Below, in pieces: positions 14,018 through 21,860 of a DNA stretch of 22,974 bases. The position numbers were made by a program, and so were the translations under genes. Source of the DNA: Bog-756 sp036513075 (GTDB lineage Bacteria > Actinomycetota > Acidimicrobiia > Acidimicrobiales > RAAP-2); NCBI GenBank assembly GCA_036513075.1, contig DATBZS010000033.1, positions 1 to 22,974 of the forward strand, read 5' to 3'. Below the pieces are notes generated by a model. That model saw nothing but the letters and a program-made list of their open reading frames with translations. It was not told the origin of the DNA and made no database searches. The first letter of the stretch is position 1. Every line of letters begins with the position of its first letter.

Positions 14018-15196
14018 TCAGAGCTGGGGGTCGTGGGGCAGCCCCAGGGTCCTCTCGGCGATGATGTTCCGCTGGACCTCGGAGGTCCCACCCCCGATGG
14101 TCAGCGCGGGGGCGAACAGGAATCCGTACGACCACATGGCATCAGGCCAGGGTCCCGCGTTCGGGGTGCCCGGCACCGGGCCGGTCGCTGCCAGCATCCC
14201 CGTGGCTCCGGCCAGATCGCGGGCCAGTCCCATGATGTGCCTGCCGTGCTCGTCGGCCAGGGCCTTGCGGACCGACGCCTCAGGTCCGGGGGAAGCACCC
14301 GCAACGGCGGCGGCCACCGTCCGCATCCGCAACAGCCGGAGGATTTCCCCCTCGGCCCAGACCTGCGCCAAACGTTGACGTAACAACGGATCGGAGACAC
14401 CGCCGGCGGCCTTGACGGTGTCGACGAGATCGTCGGCGGTCGGGCCCATGCCCCACAGGGCCCCGGCGCCCGACAACGAGACCCGCTCGTTGGCCAGCGT
14501 CACCTTGCCCAGCGACCAGCCCTGCCCACGCTCGCCGACCAGGTTCTCTCGGGGCAGCCGGACATCGTCGAGGTAGACCTCGTTGAACGTGTGGGCCCCG
14601 GTCATGTCGACCAGTGGCCGGACGGTGATGCCGGGGGCGTCCATCGGGCAGATGAAGTACGAGATGCCCTGGTGCATCGGGGCGTCAGGCTCGGTGCGGG
14701 CCAGCAGGATCCCGAATTGTGCCAGGTGGGCGTAGCTGGTCCACACCTTCTGGCCCTGGACCACCCACTCGTCGCCGTCGAGCTCGGCCCGGGTGGTCAA
14801 CGACGCCAGGTCGGAACCGGCACCCGGCTCGCTGAACAGCTGACACCAGATCTCGTCGGCGGCCAGCAAGGGCACGAGGTACCGCGTCTTTTGCTCGACG
14901 GATCCCGCGTGGAGCAGGGTCGGCCCGGCCCAGCCGATTCCGATGGTGTTCTCCGGGCGCCGCACACCGGCCCGCCGGAGTTCCTCGTCCACGACCAGCT
15001 GGAGGGCCGGGTCGGCGCCGAGTCCCCAGGGCGCGGGCCAGTGAGGGGCCACCAGTCCCCGCTCAGCCAGCTCGCGGCCGGTCGGTTCGGGATGCTCCGC
15101 GAGCCAGTCCCGCAGCTCGGCTCGTCGGGGGTGATCCTCGGCTGGCTGGCCGACAGAGGGCGGTGCGCTGTCCACGTGGGCCAGCGTAGGCTGCAT
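14018..15196 (-). CDS. Acyl-CoA dehydrogenase family protein
   Basis: The 392-residue flavoprotein has the three-domain acyl-CoA dehydrogenase pattern: an N-terminal helical domain (LVAPHWPAPWGLGADPALQL), the FAD-binding middle strand segment WCQLFSEPGAGSDLASLTTR and GDEWVVQGQKVWTSYAHLA, VYLDDVRLPRENLVGERGQGW, and the C-terminal GGGTSEVQRNIIAERTLGLP (from residue 368). Enzymes of this type oxidise acyl-CoA to 2-enoyl-CoA and pass electrons to ETF. At the position of the medium-chain enzyme's catalytic Glu (YEGTAQIQ) this protein has Gly (GGGTSEVQ), as in many mycobacterial FadE proteins that use a Glu elsewhere or a partner subunit. The substrate is unknown. It is divergent from an acyl-CoA synthetase gene, which suggests a shared pathway. 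Confidence 0.93.
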   Translation of the reverse strand: MQPTLAHVDSAPPSVGQPAEDHPRRAELRDWLAEHPEPTGRELAERGLVAPHWPAPWGLGADPALQLVVDEELRRAGVRRPENTIGIGWAGPTLLHAGSVEQKTRYLVPLLAADEIWCQLFSEPGAGSDLASLTTRAELDGDEWVVQGQKVWTSYAHLAQFGILLARTEPDAPMHQGISYFICPMDAPGITVRPLVDMTGAHTFNEVYLDDVRLPRENLVGERGQGWSLGKVTLANERVSLSGAGALWGMGPTADDLVDTVKAAGGVSDPLLRQRLAQVWAEGEILRLLRMRTVAAAVAGASPGPEASVRKALADEHGRHIMGLARDLAGATGMLAATGPVPGTPNAGPWPDAMWSYGFLFAPALTIGGGTSEVQRNIIAERTLGLPHDPQL

Positions 15197-15219
15197 CGAT
15201 CGTCACGGTCCCCCGCTGG

Positions 15220-15326
15220 GGTCGTGCCGAGGGGAACGACCGGCGCCGGGGGGGCCGGTGTGGTGGGCAAGGTCGATTCGGACGGACAGTGGTCGGATCC
15301 GGAGGGACCACGGTCCGGTCCGGAGG
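15220..15326. promoter_or_regulatory. Palindrome-rich divergent control region
   Basis: The gap between the acyl-CoA dehydrogenase and synthetase genes contains the inverted repeat GGTCGT (15220-15225) / ACGACC (15236-15241), the palindromes CGGATCCG (15294-15301) and GGACC-AC-GGTCC (15305-15316), and the direct repeat TCCGGAGG at 15298-15305 and 15319-15326, 21 bases (two helical turns) apart. These could be operator sites for a TetR-like fatty-acid regulator; none matches a site I can name. Confidence 0.35.
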
Positions 15327-15330
15327 ATCA

Positions 15331-15336
15331 GAGGAG
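15331..15336 (+). promoter_or_regulatory. Ribosome binding site deciding the acyl-CoA synthetase start
   Basis: GAGGAG, 6 bases before GTG 15343. It selects this GTG over the GTG at 15289 that opens the longer frame. Confidence 0.75.
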
Positions 15337-15342
15337 ATCGAC

Positions 15343-16998
15343 GTGAGCAAGTGGAACTTCGCCGACGTGTGGGAGACGGTGGCCGACGCGCTGCCCGACG
15401 CACCCGCGCTCGTCCACGGTGGCGTCACGCGAACCTGGCGGGAGTTCGATCAGCGGGCCGACAGCGTCGGACGGTGGCTGCTTGGCGCCGGTGTGGCAGA
15501 ACAGGACAAGGTCGCCCTCTACCTCTACAACTGCCCGGACTACCTGGAGGCCAGCTACGCCGCCTACAAGATCGGCACGGTCCCGATCAACACCAACTAC
15601 CGCTACGCCGACGACGAGCTGGTCTACCTGTGGGAGAACGCCGACACCGTCGCCGTGGTGTTCCACGGTGTGTTCGTACAGCGCATCGAGGGAATCCGCG
15701 ACCGGGTGCCCGGGGTCCGGAGCTGGCTGTGGGTCGACGACCACACCGCCACCTGCCCGCCGTGGGCCGTCCCCTACGAGGAAGCGGCCGGGACGACGGG
15801 CCCGATTGGACCCGACGTCCACCAGTGCGTGCGGGCGCCGTGGGGGCGGGGACCGGACGACATCCACATGCTCTACACCGGCGGCACCACAGGCATGCCG
15901 AAGGGAGTCATGTGGCGCCAGGACGACCTGTTCGCCCGACTCAATGGAGGTGGGTTCCGCCGCTATGCGTCCGAAGGCGGCATCGATGATGTCCGGACCG
16001 ATCTGACGGCCAACGGCCCCGGCATGACCCTGCTGCCGGCCTGCCCGCTCATGCACGGCACGGGCGCGTTCACCGCCATGGAGTGCCTTAGCGAAGGGGG
16101 ACGCGTGGTCACCCTCGCCGGTCGCCAGTTCGATCCCATCGAGTTGCTCGACACCATCGAGCGCGAGCAGGTGAACTGCACGGTCATCGTGGGCGACGCC
16201 TTCGCCAGGCCCATCCTGGCCGCCCTCGACGCCCATCCGGACCGGTGGAACCTGTCCAGCCTGGTCGGCATCGTCTCCTCCGGTGTGATGTGGAGCGAGG
16301 AAATCAAGCAAGGCCTACTCGGCCACCACCCGGGGATGCTCCTCATCGACGCCTTCGGTTCGTCCGAGGCCGTGGGCATCGGCACCTCGGTGTCGTCGGC
16401 AACGAGCGCGGCCAAGACCGCTCAATTCACCCTGGGGCCCGACGTGCGGGTGGTCGACGCCGACGGCCGGGACATCGAGGCGGGCTCCGGCCAGACCGGA
16501 GTGCTGGCCCTCGGTGGCCGGATTCCCGTCGGCTACTACAAGGACGAAGCCAAATCGGCGTCCACATTCCGCGTCATCGATGGGAAGCGGTTCTCTGTCC
16601 CCGGCGACTACGCCGAGATCCGGGCCGATGGTTCCATCCATCTGCTGGGCCGCGGCTCGGTCTGCATCAACACCGGTGGCGAAAAGGTCTACCCCGAAGA
16701 GGTCGAAGAGGTCGTCAAGACGTTCGCGGGCGTCGTCGACGTCGTCGTGGTCGGTATCCCGAACGAGCGGTTCGGCGAGGAGATCGTGGCCGTCGTCCAG
16801 CTCGCCCCCGACACCGACGATGACTCGGTTGCCCCCGGGACCGTCATCGACCACGTGCGGTCGAAGCTGGCCGCCTACAAGGCCCCTCGGCAGGTCCGCT
16901 TCGTCGACACCATCGGACGCTCGCCGTCAGGAAAGGTCGACTATGCCCGCCATCGGGCCGAGGCGGCCGAGTGGCTCGGGGTGTCGCACGGGTCCTGA
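15343..16998 (+). CDS. Acyl-CoA synthetase (AMP-forming, FadD type)
   Basis: The 551-residue ANL-superfamily enzyme activates a carboxylic acid to acyl-AMP and then to the CoA thioester. It has the phosphate loop YTGGTTGMPKG (residues 178-188), the adenine-binding DAFGSSEAVG, the PGDYAEIRADGSIHLLGRGS hinge region with the ribose-binding D of GDY, NTGGEKVYPEEVEE, and the catalytic C-terminal lysine in SPSGKVDY. The early segment LYLYNCPDYLEASYAAYKIG is typical of mycobacterial FadD proteins for fatty or steroid-side-chain acids; the exact substrate cannot be read. The GTG start follows GAGGAG by 6 bases. It is divergent from an acyl-CoA dehydrogenase gene, and the two could form the first two steps of a beta-oxidation route. 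Confidence 0.93.
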   Translation: MSKWNFADVWETVADALPDAPALVHGGVTRTWREFDQRADSVGRWLLGAGVAEQDKVALYLYNCPDYLEASYAAYKIGTVPINTNYRYADDELVYLWENADTVAVVFHGVFVQRIEGIRDRVPGVRSWLWVDDHTATCPPWAVPYEEAAGTTGPIGPDVHQCVRAPWGRGPDDIHMLYTGGTTGMPKGVMWRQDDLFARLNGGGFRRYASEGGIDDVRTDLTANGPGMTLLPACPLMHGTGAFTAMECLSEGGRVVTLAGRQFDPIELLDTIEREQVNCTVIVGDAFARPILAALDAHPDRWNLSSLVGIVSSGVMWSEEIKQGLLGHHPGMLLIDAFGSSEAVGIGTSVSSATSAAKTAQFTLGPDVRVVDADGRDIEAGSGQTGVLALGGRIPVGYYKDEAKSASTFRVIDGKRFSVPGDYAEIRADGSIHLLGRGSVCINTGGEKVYPEEVEEVVKTFAGVVDVVVVGIPNERFGEEIVAVVQLAPDTDDDSVAPGTVIDHVRSKLAAYKAPRQVRFVDTIGRSPSGKVDYARHRAEAAEWLGVSHGS

Positions 16999-17006
16999 TC
17001 CGGTCG

Positions 17007-17019
17007 GTCGGTCGCCGAC
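17007..17019. terminator. Small hairpin between convergent genes
   Basis: GTCGG-TCG-CCGAC, a 5-bp stem with a 3-base loop, lies in the 50-base gap between the convergent synthetase and nucleotidyltransferase genes. It sits within a short GGTC tandem and is a weak terminator candidate. Confidence 0.25.
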
Positions 17020-17048
17020 TCGCGCGCCGCAGCACCGGGCCGGTGGGG

Positions 17049-17792
17049 TCAGCCCTTGTTGGCGCCGTACTTCCGGACGAAGTCGTTGACCGTGTAATAC
17101 GCGTCGATCGATTCGCCGGCGTCGCCCCAGAAGCCTTCGAGGACGTCGTAGGCCATCGCCCCCTGGGCGATGTAGTGATTGTTGACGTCGGTGATCTCGA
17201 GCTCGCCCCGGCCCGAAGGCACCAGGGTCGGGATCACATCGAACACGTCGGCGTCGTAGCAGTAGATGCCCGTCACGCCGAACTTGGACGCCGGGTGCTC
17301 CGGCTTTTCCACGATGCCGATCACCTTGTCGTCGTCGTCGAACGTCGGTACCCCGAGGTGACGGAGGTGCTCGTCCTCCTCCACCGGGGTCAACAGGATG
17401 CGCGCGCCGTGGGGATCCGCCCGGAACGCGTCGACCATCGGGCGGATCGAATTCTCCACGATGTTGTCGGCCAGCATGACCAACACCGGGTCACCGTCGA
17501 CGAACCGGGCGGCCAGGCCCAGGGCCTCGGCGATGCCTCCTGGGCGTTCCTGATAGCCGTAGCTGAGTCGGTCGATGCCGAACTCGTGGCCGTTGCCCAG
17601 CAGCCGGAGAAACTCTCCGGCGTGGGTACCCCCGGTCACCAGCATGATCTCGGTGATCCCGGCGTTCACCAACGCCTCGATACCCCAGTTGATCATGGGG
17701 CGGTCGTAGATCGGCAGGAGGTGCTTGTTGGTGATCCGGGTCAGCGGATGGAGACGGGAGCCGGTGCCACCGGCGAGGAGGACGCCTTTCAT
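17049..17792 (-). CDS. Sugar-phosphate nucleotidyltransferase (RmlA-like, short form)
   Basis: The 247-residue enzyme has the nucleotidyltransferase start MKGVLLAGGTGSRLHPLT (nucleotide-binding GGTGSR and the downstream NKHLLPIYDRPMI lysine segment), the metal-binding aspartate in VMLADNIV, VEKPEHPASKFGVTGIYCYD and the sugar-binding segment GRGELEITDVNNHYI. These match glucose-1-phosphate thymidylyltransferases, which make dTDP-glucose from glucose-1-phosphate and dTTP. It is about 40 residues shorter than typical RmlA (around 290) and ends soon after the GFWGDAGESIDAYY block, so the C-terminal allosteric helices are missing. No rmlB, C or D is beside it, so the sugar and nucleotide remain uncertain. 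ATG 17792 begins 10 bases after the stop of the beta-lactamase-like gene, suggesting cotranscription. Confidence 0.88.
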   Translation of the reverse strand: MKGVLLAGGTGSRLHPLTRITNKHLLPIYDRPMINWGIEALVNAGITEIMLVTGGTHAGEFLRLLGNGHEFGIDRLSYGYQERPGGIAEALGLAARFVDGDPVLVMLADNIVENSIRPMVDAFRADPHGARILLTPVEEDEHLRHLGVPTFDDDDKVIGIVEKPEHPASKFGVTGIYCYDADVFDVIPTLVPSGRGELEITDVNNHYIAQGAMAYDVLEGFWGDAGESIDAYYTVNDFVRKYGANKG

Positions 17793-17802
17793 GCGTCGAA
17801 GC

Positions 17803-18687
17803 CTAGACGGGGCCGCTGGCGGCGCGCGGGGCCGGTCGGGCCGTCGGCCGGTGTGCCGACAACTCGTCCAGGACGGCATCGGCCAGTGCCGGCCAGGCCC
17901 GCGAGGCCCACACCCCGAACGGACGGTCGGCCAGGCCACAGCAGAGCACCCCGGCCACCGGGTCCACCCACAGGAACGACCCGCTCTGCCCGAAGTGGCC
18001 GTAGGTGGCCGGCGAGTTCGACCGTCCGGTCCAATGAGGTCGCTTCGCCCCCCGGACCTCGACCCCCAGTCCCCAGTCGCACGGATCGAACGGGCCGAAG
18101 CCGGGTAGGACTCCGCCGAGTCCGGGGAACTGGACCGCTGTGGCCTCACGCCAGGTGACTTCGCTCACCAGGGACGGGCGGGCCCACTCCCGCCCGAGGC
18201 GCACCATGTCGGACAACGGCCCGACCATTCCCGCCGCCGCAAACTCCGGATCGGCCCCGGTGAGCACCGACGCTGTCATGCCCAACGGCTCCAGAACACC
18301 GGCGGCCAGGTACTCGGCGAACGGCATGCCGGCCGCAGCCTCCACCAGGCGGGCCAGAGCCTCGTAGCCGGTGTTGGAGTAGATCCGCCGGGTACCCGGT
18401 GGCTCGACCGGTGGGCCGGCTTCCGGGCCCAGTCCCGAAGCGTGAGCCAGGAGATGGCGGACCGTCGAACCAGGAGGGCCGGCGGGCTCGTCGAGGTCCA
18501 GGGTGCCCTCCTCAGCTGCCACCAGCACGGCCAGCGCGGTGGCCGTCTTGGTGACCGAGGCCCACGGCAGGACCGAGTCCGCGTCGCCCACCGTGGTGGT
18601 CGGGCCGAGCCCGTCCGGGCCCAGTAGCACCACGGCGACGGCCGCCATGCCCACCGGCCACCGGGCCACCTCATCGAGTGCATCCAT
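17803..18687 (-). CDS. Serine beta-lactamase-like hydrolase (class C / esterase family)
   Basis: The 294-residue protein has the three catalytic motifs of the class C beta-lactamase/DD-peptidase superfamily: S44-V-T-K47, Y103-S-N105 and H231-F-G (in place of KTG), plus LLAHASGLGPEAG and EPLGMTASV. HFG in the third motif points to the esterase/peptidase-like branch rather than an antibiotic-resistance enzyme. There is no signal peptide or membrane helix, so a cytoplasmic esterase or amidase is likely; the substrate is unknown. ATG 18687 is preferred; upstream open frame to 18741 overlaps the divergent promoter region. A TACGCT box lies 8 bases before it. The gene is followed after 10 bases by the nucleotidyltransferase. 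Confidence 0.88.
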   Translation of the reverse strand: MDALDEVARWPVGMAAVAVVLLGPDGLGPTTTVGDADSVLPWASVTKTATALAVLVAAEEGTLDLDEPAGPPGSTVRHLLAHASGLGPEAGPPVEPPGTRRIYSNTGYEALARLVEAAAGMPFAEYLAAGVLEPLGMTASVLTGADPEFAAAGMVGPLSDMVRLGREWARPSLVSEVTWREATAVQFPGLGGVLPGFGPFDPCDWGLGVEVRGAKRPHWTGRSNSPATYGHFGQSGSFLWVDPVAGVLCCGLADRPFGVWASRAWPALADAVLDELSAHRPTARPAPRAASGPV

Positions 18688-18729
18688 CCCCGACCAGCGT
18701 AGAGGAACCCCCGACACCCCACGTCTGGC

Positions 18730-18735
18730 TAGCCT
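18730..18735 (+). promoter_or_regulatory. Candidate -10 box of the secreted lipase gene
   Basis: TAGCCT fits TAnnnT and ends 8 bases before ATG 18744, so the mRNA would have a leader of 0-2 bases. No Shine-Dalgarno precedes the ATG and no -35 is visible. Confidence 0.35.
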
Positions 18736-18743
18736 GAGCACTC

Positions 18744-20054
18744 ATGAGGACGTCCTGGTCGAACGCGCCCTCCCGACGGCTGCCGTCAGGCGGTCGAGCA
18801 GCTGTGTTCGCGGCACTGGCCGTCACTGCAATCCTGACCCAGGTGGTGGCCGTCCCCGCCGCCGCGGCGTCCACCCCCGGCCCCGTCCCGGTAGCCACGT
18901 CAGGGAGCGACGCGGCCGTGACTGGTGCGCTGGCCTCGTTCTACCGTCCGCCCAGTCCGCTCCCCTACGCCCCCGCCGGCACGATCATCCGCAGCCAGGC
19001 GCTGACACCTGATCCGAACCTCCCACCTGGGACCCGGGCCTACCGCGTGCTCTTTCACTCGACGTCGGATTCGGGAGGAGACCTGGCGGAGTCCGGCGTG
19101 GTGGTGATCCCCGGTGGCGGCCCACCGCCGGGCGGTTTCCCGATTGTGAGCTGGGCCCACGGGACCACCGGTGTGGCCAGCGGCTGCGCCCCGTCGGTCA
19201 CCGGCACCTCGACCATCCCCGACCTGGCCGCGCTCCTGAAGCACCGCGAGATCGTGGCCGCCGCCGACTACCGCGGCCTCGGCGCACCCGGTCAGCACCC
19301 CTACCTGGTGGGGACGAGCGAGGGCGAGGACGTCCTCGACGCAGCTCGGGCGGCACGGGCGCTGGTCGGTGACGCGGCGTCCAACGAAGTGGCTGTGCTG
19401 GGCTTCTCCCAGGGCGGGCAGGCCGCTCTCTTTGCCGGCGAGGTCGCGCCGTCCTATGCGCCCGAACTCTTCATCGCCGGGGTGGCTGCCGTGGCCCCGG
19501 TGACCTCAGTGCTCGACCTGGCGCCGTCGGGCAGGAAGCGGCCGCCGTCCGGCCAGTCGGCGTTCACCGCCATGGTTCTCTACGCGTGGGCCCTCCACTA
19601 CCGGACCTTTGAGCTCGGGAGCGTGCTGACCCCGGCCGGCATCGCCGATCTGTCGGCGGTGTCCACGTCCTGCATCGACACCGTCGCCTCGCTGTACGAC
19701 GCCGTGTCCCCAGCTCGGTTCTTCCAGCCCGGATGGGAGGACAGTCCGGGCGTCCAGGCCGCCAACCGGGCCAATCAGCCGGGCAGTTCCCCGACCGCGG
19801 CCCCGATACTTGTCGTCCAGGGCACGGCCGACGAAGTGGTGCCGTTCGGCCAGACCACCCGGTTCATCGGTCGACAGCTCTGCCATGACCAGTACGACAC
19901 GGTCGACTTCGTGACCGAACATGGGCTGGGCCACGACCAGGCCCTCGACCGGTCGACGACGCTGGTCAACCGCTGGCTGCAGGCCCGCTTCGCCGGGGGT
20001 CCCATCGTCGACTCCTGCCTTCGGCCCGGGCTCGGGATCGCCAAGTCCCACTGA
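18744..20054 (+). CDS. Secreted lipase-family alpha/beta hydrolase
   Basis: The 436-residue protein starts with a signal peptide: basic N-region (to R18), hydrophobic core AAVFAALAVTAILTQVVAV and an Ala-rich cleavage area near residues 39-43. The mature part has the secretory-lipase (LIP) pattern: YRVLFHSTSDSGGDLAESGVVV, PIVSWAHGTTGVASGCAPS, AAADYRGLGAPGQHPYLVG, the nucleophile elbow GFSQGG with S222, D363 in VVQGTADEVVPF and H397 in EHGLGHDQA, which complete a Ser-Asp-His triad. Cysteines at 148, 310 and 380 and one near the C-terminus could form disulfides outside the cell. It likely hydrolyses extracellular acyl esters. It stands alone, divergent from the beta-lactamase-like gene and convergent with ftsX. 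Confidence 0.9.
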   Translation: MRTSWSNAPSRRLPSGGRAAVFAALAVTAILTQVVAVPAAAASTPGPVPVATSGSDAAVTGALASFYRPPSPLPYAPAGTIIRSQALTPDPNLPPGTRAYRVLFHSTSDSGGDLAESGVVVIPGGGPPPGGFPIVSWAHGTTGVASGCAPSVTGTSTIPDLAALLKHREIVAAADYRGLGAPGQHPYLVGTSEGEDVLDAARAARALVGDAASNEVAVLGFSQGGQAALFAGEVAPSYAPELFIAGVAAVAPVTSVLDLAPSGRKRPPSGQSAFTAMVLYAWALHYRTFELGSVLTPAGIADLSAVSTSCIDTVASLYDAVSPARFFQPGWEDSPGVQAANRANQPGSSPTAAPILVVQGTADEVVPFGQTTRFIGRQLCHDQYDTVDFVTEHGLGHDQALDRSTTLVNRWLQARFAGGPIVDSCLRPGLGIAKSH

Positions 20055-20063
20055 CCCGCCGAC

Positions 20064-20145
20064 CGGGGTCGATTCCCTGTGGTGTCGCCAGATGGGCGTC
20101 GGTGACGACCGCTACCCGAGAGCGTCCGCGGGGACGTCGACCCCG
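20064..20145. terminator. Long-range inverted repeat in the lipase/ftsX convergent gap
   Basis: CGGGGTCGA (20064-20072) and TCGACCCCG (20137-20145) are a perfect 9-bp inverted repeat enclosing 64 bases, with a smaller GTCG-GTGA-CGAC hairpin inside. It fills most of the 105-base gap between convergent genes and may act as a bidirectional terminator; no T-tract. Confidence 0.35.
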
Positions 20146-20159
20146 ACGGGTGCGGTCCC

Positions 20160-21050
20160 TCAGACGTCGAGGAAGCGACGGACGGCGAAGGCCGACCCGA
20201 CAACGCCCACCCCGATGCCGACCACCGAGACGAGCAGGCAGGTCCCGAAGACCTCCCAGCCGCTCAGGGACATCTGGGCGATGATGCTGTTCGAGGTGGC
20301 CGCCGTCGCGCCCTTGTTGAGCCCGATCCCCCAATAGAGGGCGAGCACGACGACGACGGCCACACCGGCCCCCAGCAGACCCTGGATCATCCCCTCGGCC
20401 ATGAACGGCAACCGGATGAACCAGTTGGTGGCGCCGACCAGCTTCATCACCGAGACCTCACGTCGCCGGGCGAAGATGGCCATGCGGATGGTGTTGAGGA
20501 TCAGCACCGAAGCCGACAGTAAGAGGACGACGGCGACGGTCAGGAAGACCCACTGCAGCACGCGGATCACGCTCTGCATGGTCTTGATCTGCTGACCTGG
20601 GTACTTGACGTCGAACACCCCGGGCTTCCCGTGGAACGCCTGGTAGACGGCCGGGGCCTGAGATGGATCGTTGAGCTCGCACCGGAACGAGGCCGGGTAC
20701 TGCGACTGATTGGTCACGTTGATCTCGTCGGCCGGCAGGATGTTCTTGGCCTCGTTGTAGTCGTAGGCCTGGCTGCGGTACACGCACGTCTTCACATAGG
20801 GCGACTGATTCAGCTGGGTCTTGATGGCGTTGGTCTGGGCCGGTCCGGCGGTCGGCTGGACCCAGACGATCGTCTGGACGCCGTTCTGCCACAGCTCGGT
20901 GGCCTTGGACGCGCCCTGCTTCAACAACAGCGCCGAGCCGACCAGGGCAAGGGATACAGCCACCGTCAGGATGGCGGCGGCCGTCATCAGGCGGTTGCGC
21001 CACAGATTGGTGGCGGCCTCCTTCGAGACGTAGCCGGGGGAGATCGCCAT
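20160..21050 (-). CDS. ftsX: Cell division protein FtsX
   Basis: FtsX is the membrane subunit of the FtsEX complex, an ABC-type machine that activates peptidoglycan hydrolases at the division site. The 296-residue protein has a cytoplasmic start with KEAATNLWRNRLMT, TM1 about 22-43, an extracellular domain about 44-165, and TM2 167-189, TM3 218-243 and TM4 268-291. The loop after TM2 carries RRREVSVMKLVGATNWFIR, typical for contact with FtsE. The extracellular domain has two cysteines (C89 and C124) that could pair as a disulfide. The ATG shares one base with the ftsE stop, so the two are coupled. The gene after it is convergent; the smpB gene usual at this place in actinomycetes is absent. 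Confidence 0.95.
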   Translation of the reverse strand: MAISPGYVSKEAATNLWRNRLMTAAAILTVAVSLALVGSALLLKQGASKATELWQNGVQTIVWVQPTAGPAQTNAIKTQLNQSPYVKTCVYRSQAYDYNEAKNILPADEINVTNQSQYPASFRCELNDPSQAPAVYQAFHGKPGVFDVKYPGQQIKTMQSVIRVLQWVFLTVAVVLLLSASVLILNTIRMAIFARRREVSVMKLVGATNWFIRLPFMAEGMIQGLLGAGVAVVVVLALYWGIGLNKGATAATSNSIIAQMSLSGWEVFGTCLLVSVVGIGVGVVGSAFAVRRFLDV

Positions 21051-21838
21051 CAGGGACGGGCCAACGAGGTTCCGGGGACATCCATGTCATCGGCGGTGGG
21101 CATCTGGTCGACCAGGTTGCCCGTCGGCGAGCCGGCGCCACCGGCCAGCGTGGTGCTGTCGATGTCGTAGACGCCATGGGCCTGGTCGCGGACGACGATG
21201 CCCCGGTCGAGCTCGATGACCCGGCGGCGCATCTGGTTGACCATGCCGGCGTCATGGGTGGCGATGATGACGGTCGTCCCGGTCCGGTTGATCTGGTCGA
21301 GCAGCCGCATGATGCCGAGGCTGGTCTTCGGGTCCAGGTTCCCGGTCGGTTCATCGGCCAGGAGGATGAGCGGCCGGTTGACGAAGGCCCGGGCCACCGC
21401 CACCCGCTGCTGCTCGCCACCGGACAGTTCGTTCGGGAGGTTGTCCCGCTTCTTGGCCAACCCGACCAGGTCGAGGACCTGGGGCACCTGGGAGGCGATC
21501 ACGTGCTTGGGGCGACCGATGACCTCGAGGGCGAAGGCCACGTTCTCGAAGACTGTTTTGTTCGGCAGCAGCCGGAAGTCCTGGAAGACACAGCCGATGT
21601 TGCGCCGCAGGTAGGGGATGCGCCATTTGGCGAGGTGGCCGATCTCCTTGCCGGCCTCCCATATGCGCCCGGAGTCGGGCATCTCCTCGCGCAGCAGCAG
21701 GCGGATGAAGGTTGTCTTACCGGATCCGGACGGGCCGACCAGGAATACGAACTCACCCTTGTCGATTTCGACCGAGCAGTCCTGGAGGGCGACCGTTGAT
21801 CCCTTGTACGTCTTAGTGACGTTCTGGAATTTGATCAT
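21050..21838 (-). CDS. ftsE: Cell division ATP-binding protein FtsE
   Basis: FtsE is the ATPase that drives FtsX. The 262-residue protein has MIKFQNVTKTYKGSTVALQD, Walker A GPSGSGKTT (35-43), the Q-loop NIGCVFQDFRLLPNKTVFEN, signature LSGGEQQRVAVARAF, Walker B LILLADEPTGNLD and the H-switch ATHDAGMV, all canonical. It is longer than the usual 220-230 residues because of a C-terminal tail of about 35 residues (DSTTLAGGAGSPTGNLVDQM and after) that is acidic and looks disordered; similar tails occur in other actinomycete FtsE proteins. ATG 21838 is chosen as the start of the conserved block; the frame stays open to ATG 21910, but that ATG overlaps a candidate -10 box. ftsE lies 199 bases downstream of prfB. 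Confidence 0.95.
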   Translation of the reverse strand: MIKFQNVTKTYKGSTVALQDCSVEIDKGEFVFLVGPSGSGKTTFIRLLLREEMPDSGRIWEAGKEIGHLAKWRIPYLRRNIGCVFQDFRLLPNKTVFENVAFALEVIGRPKHVIASQVPQVLDLVGLAKKRDNLPNELSGGEQQRVAVARAFVNRPLILLADEPTGNLDPKTSLGIMRLLDQINRTGTTVIIATHDAGMVNQMRRRVIELDRGIVVRDQAHGVYDIDSTTLAGGAGSPTGNLVDQMPTADDMDVPGTSLARP

Positions 21839-21860
21839 GAGGATGCGATGGTGCGGGGCA

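Noticed and set aside
17001..17013. GGTC tandem (three copies) as a repeat element
   Set aside because: It is too short to separate from chance in this composition.
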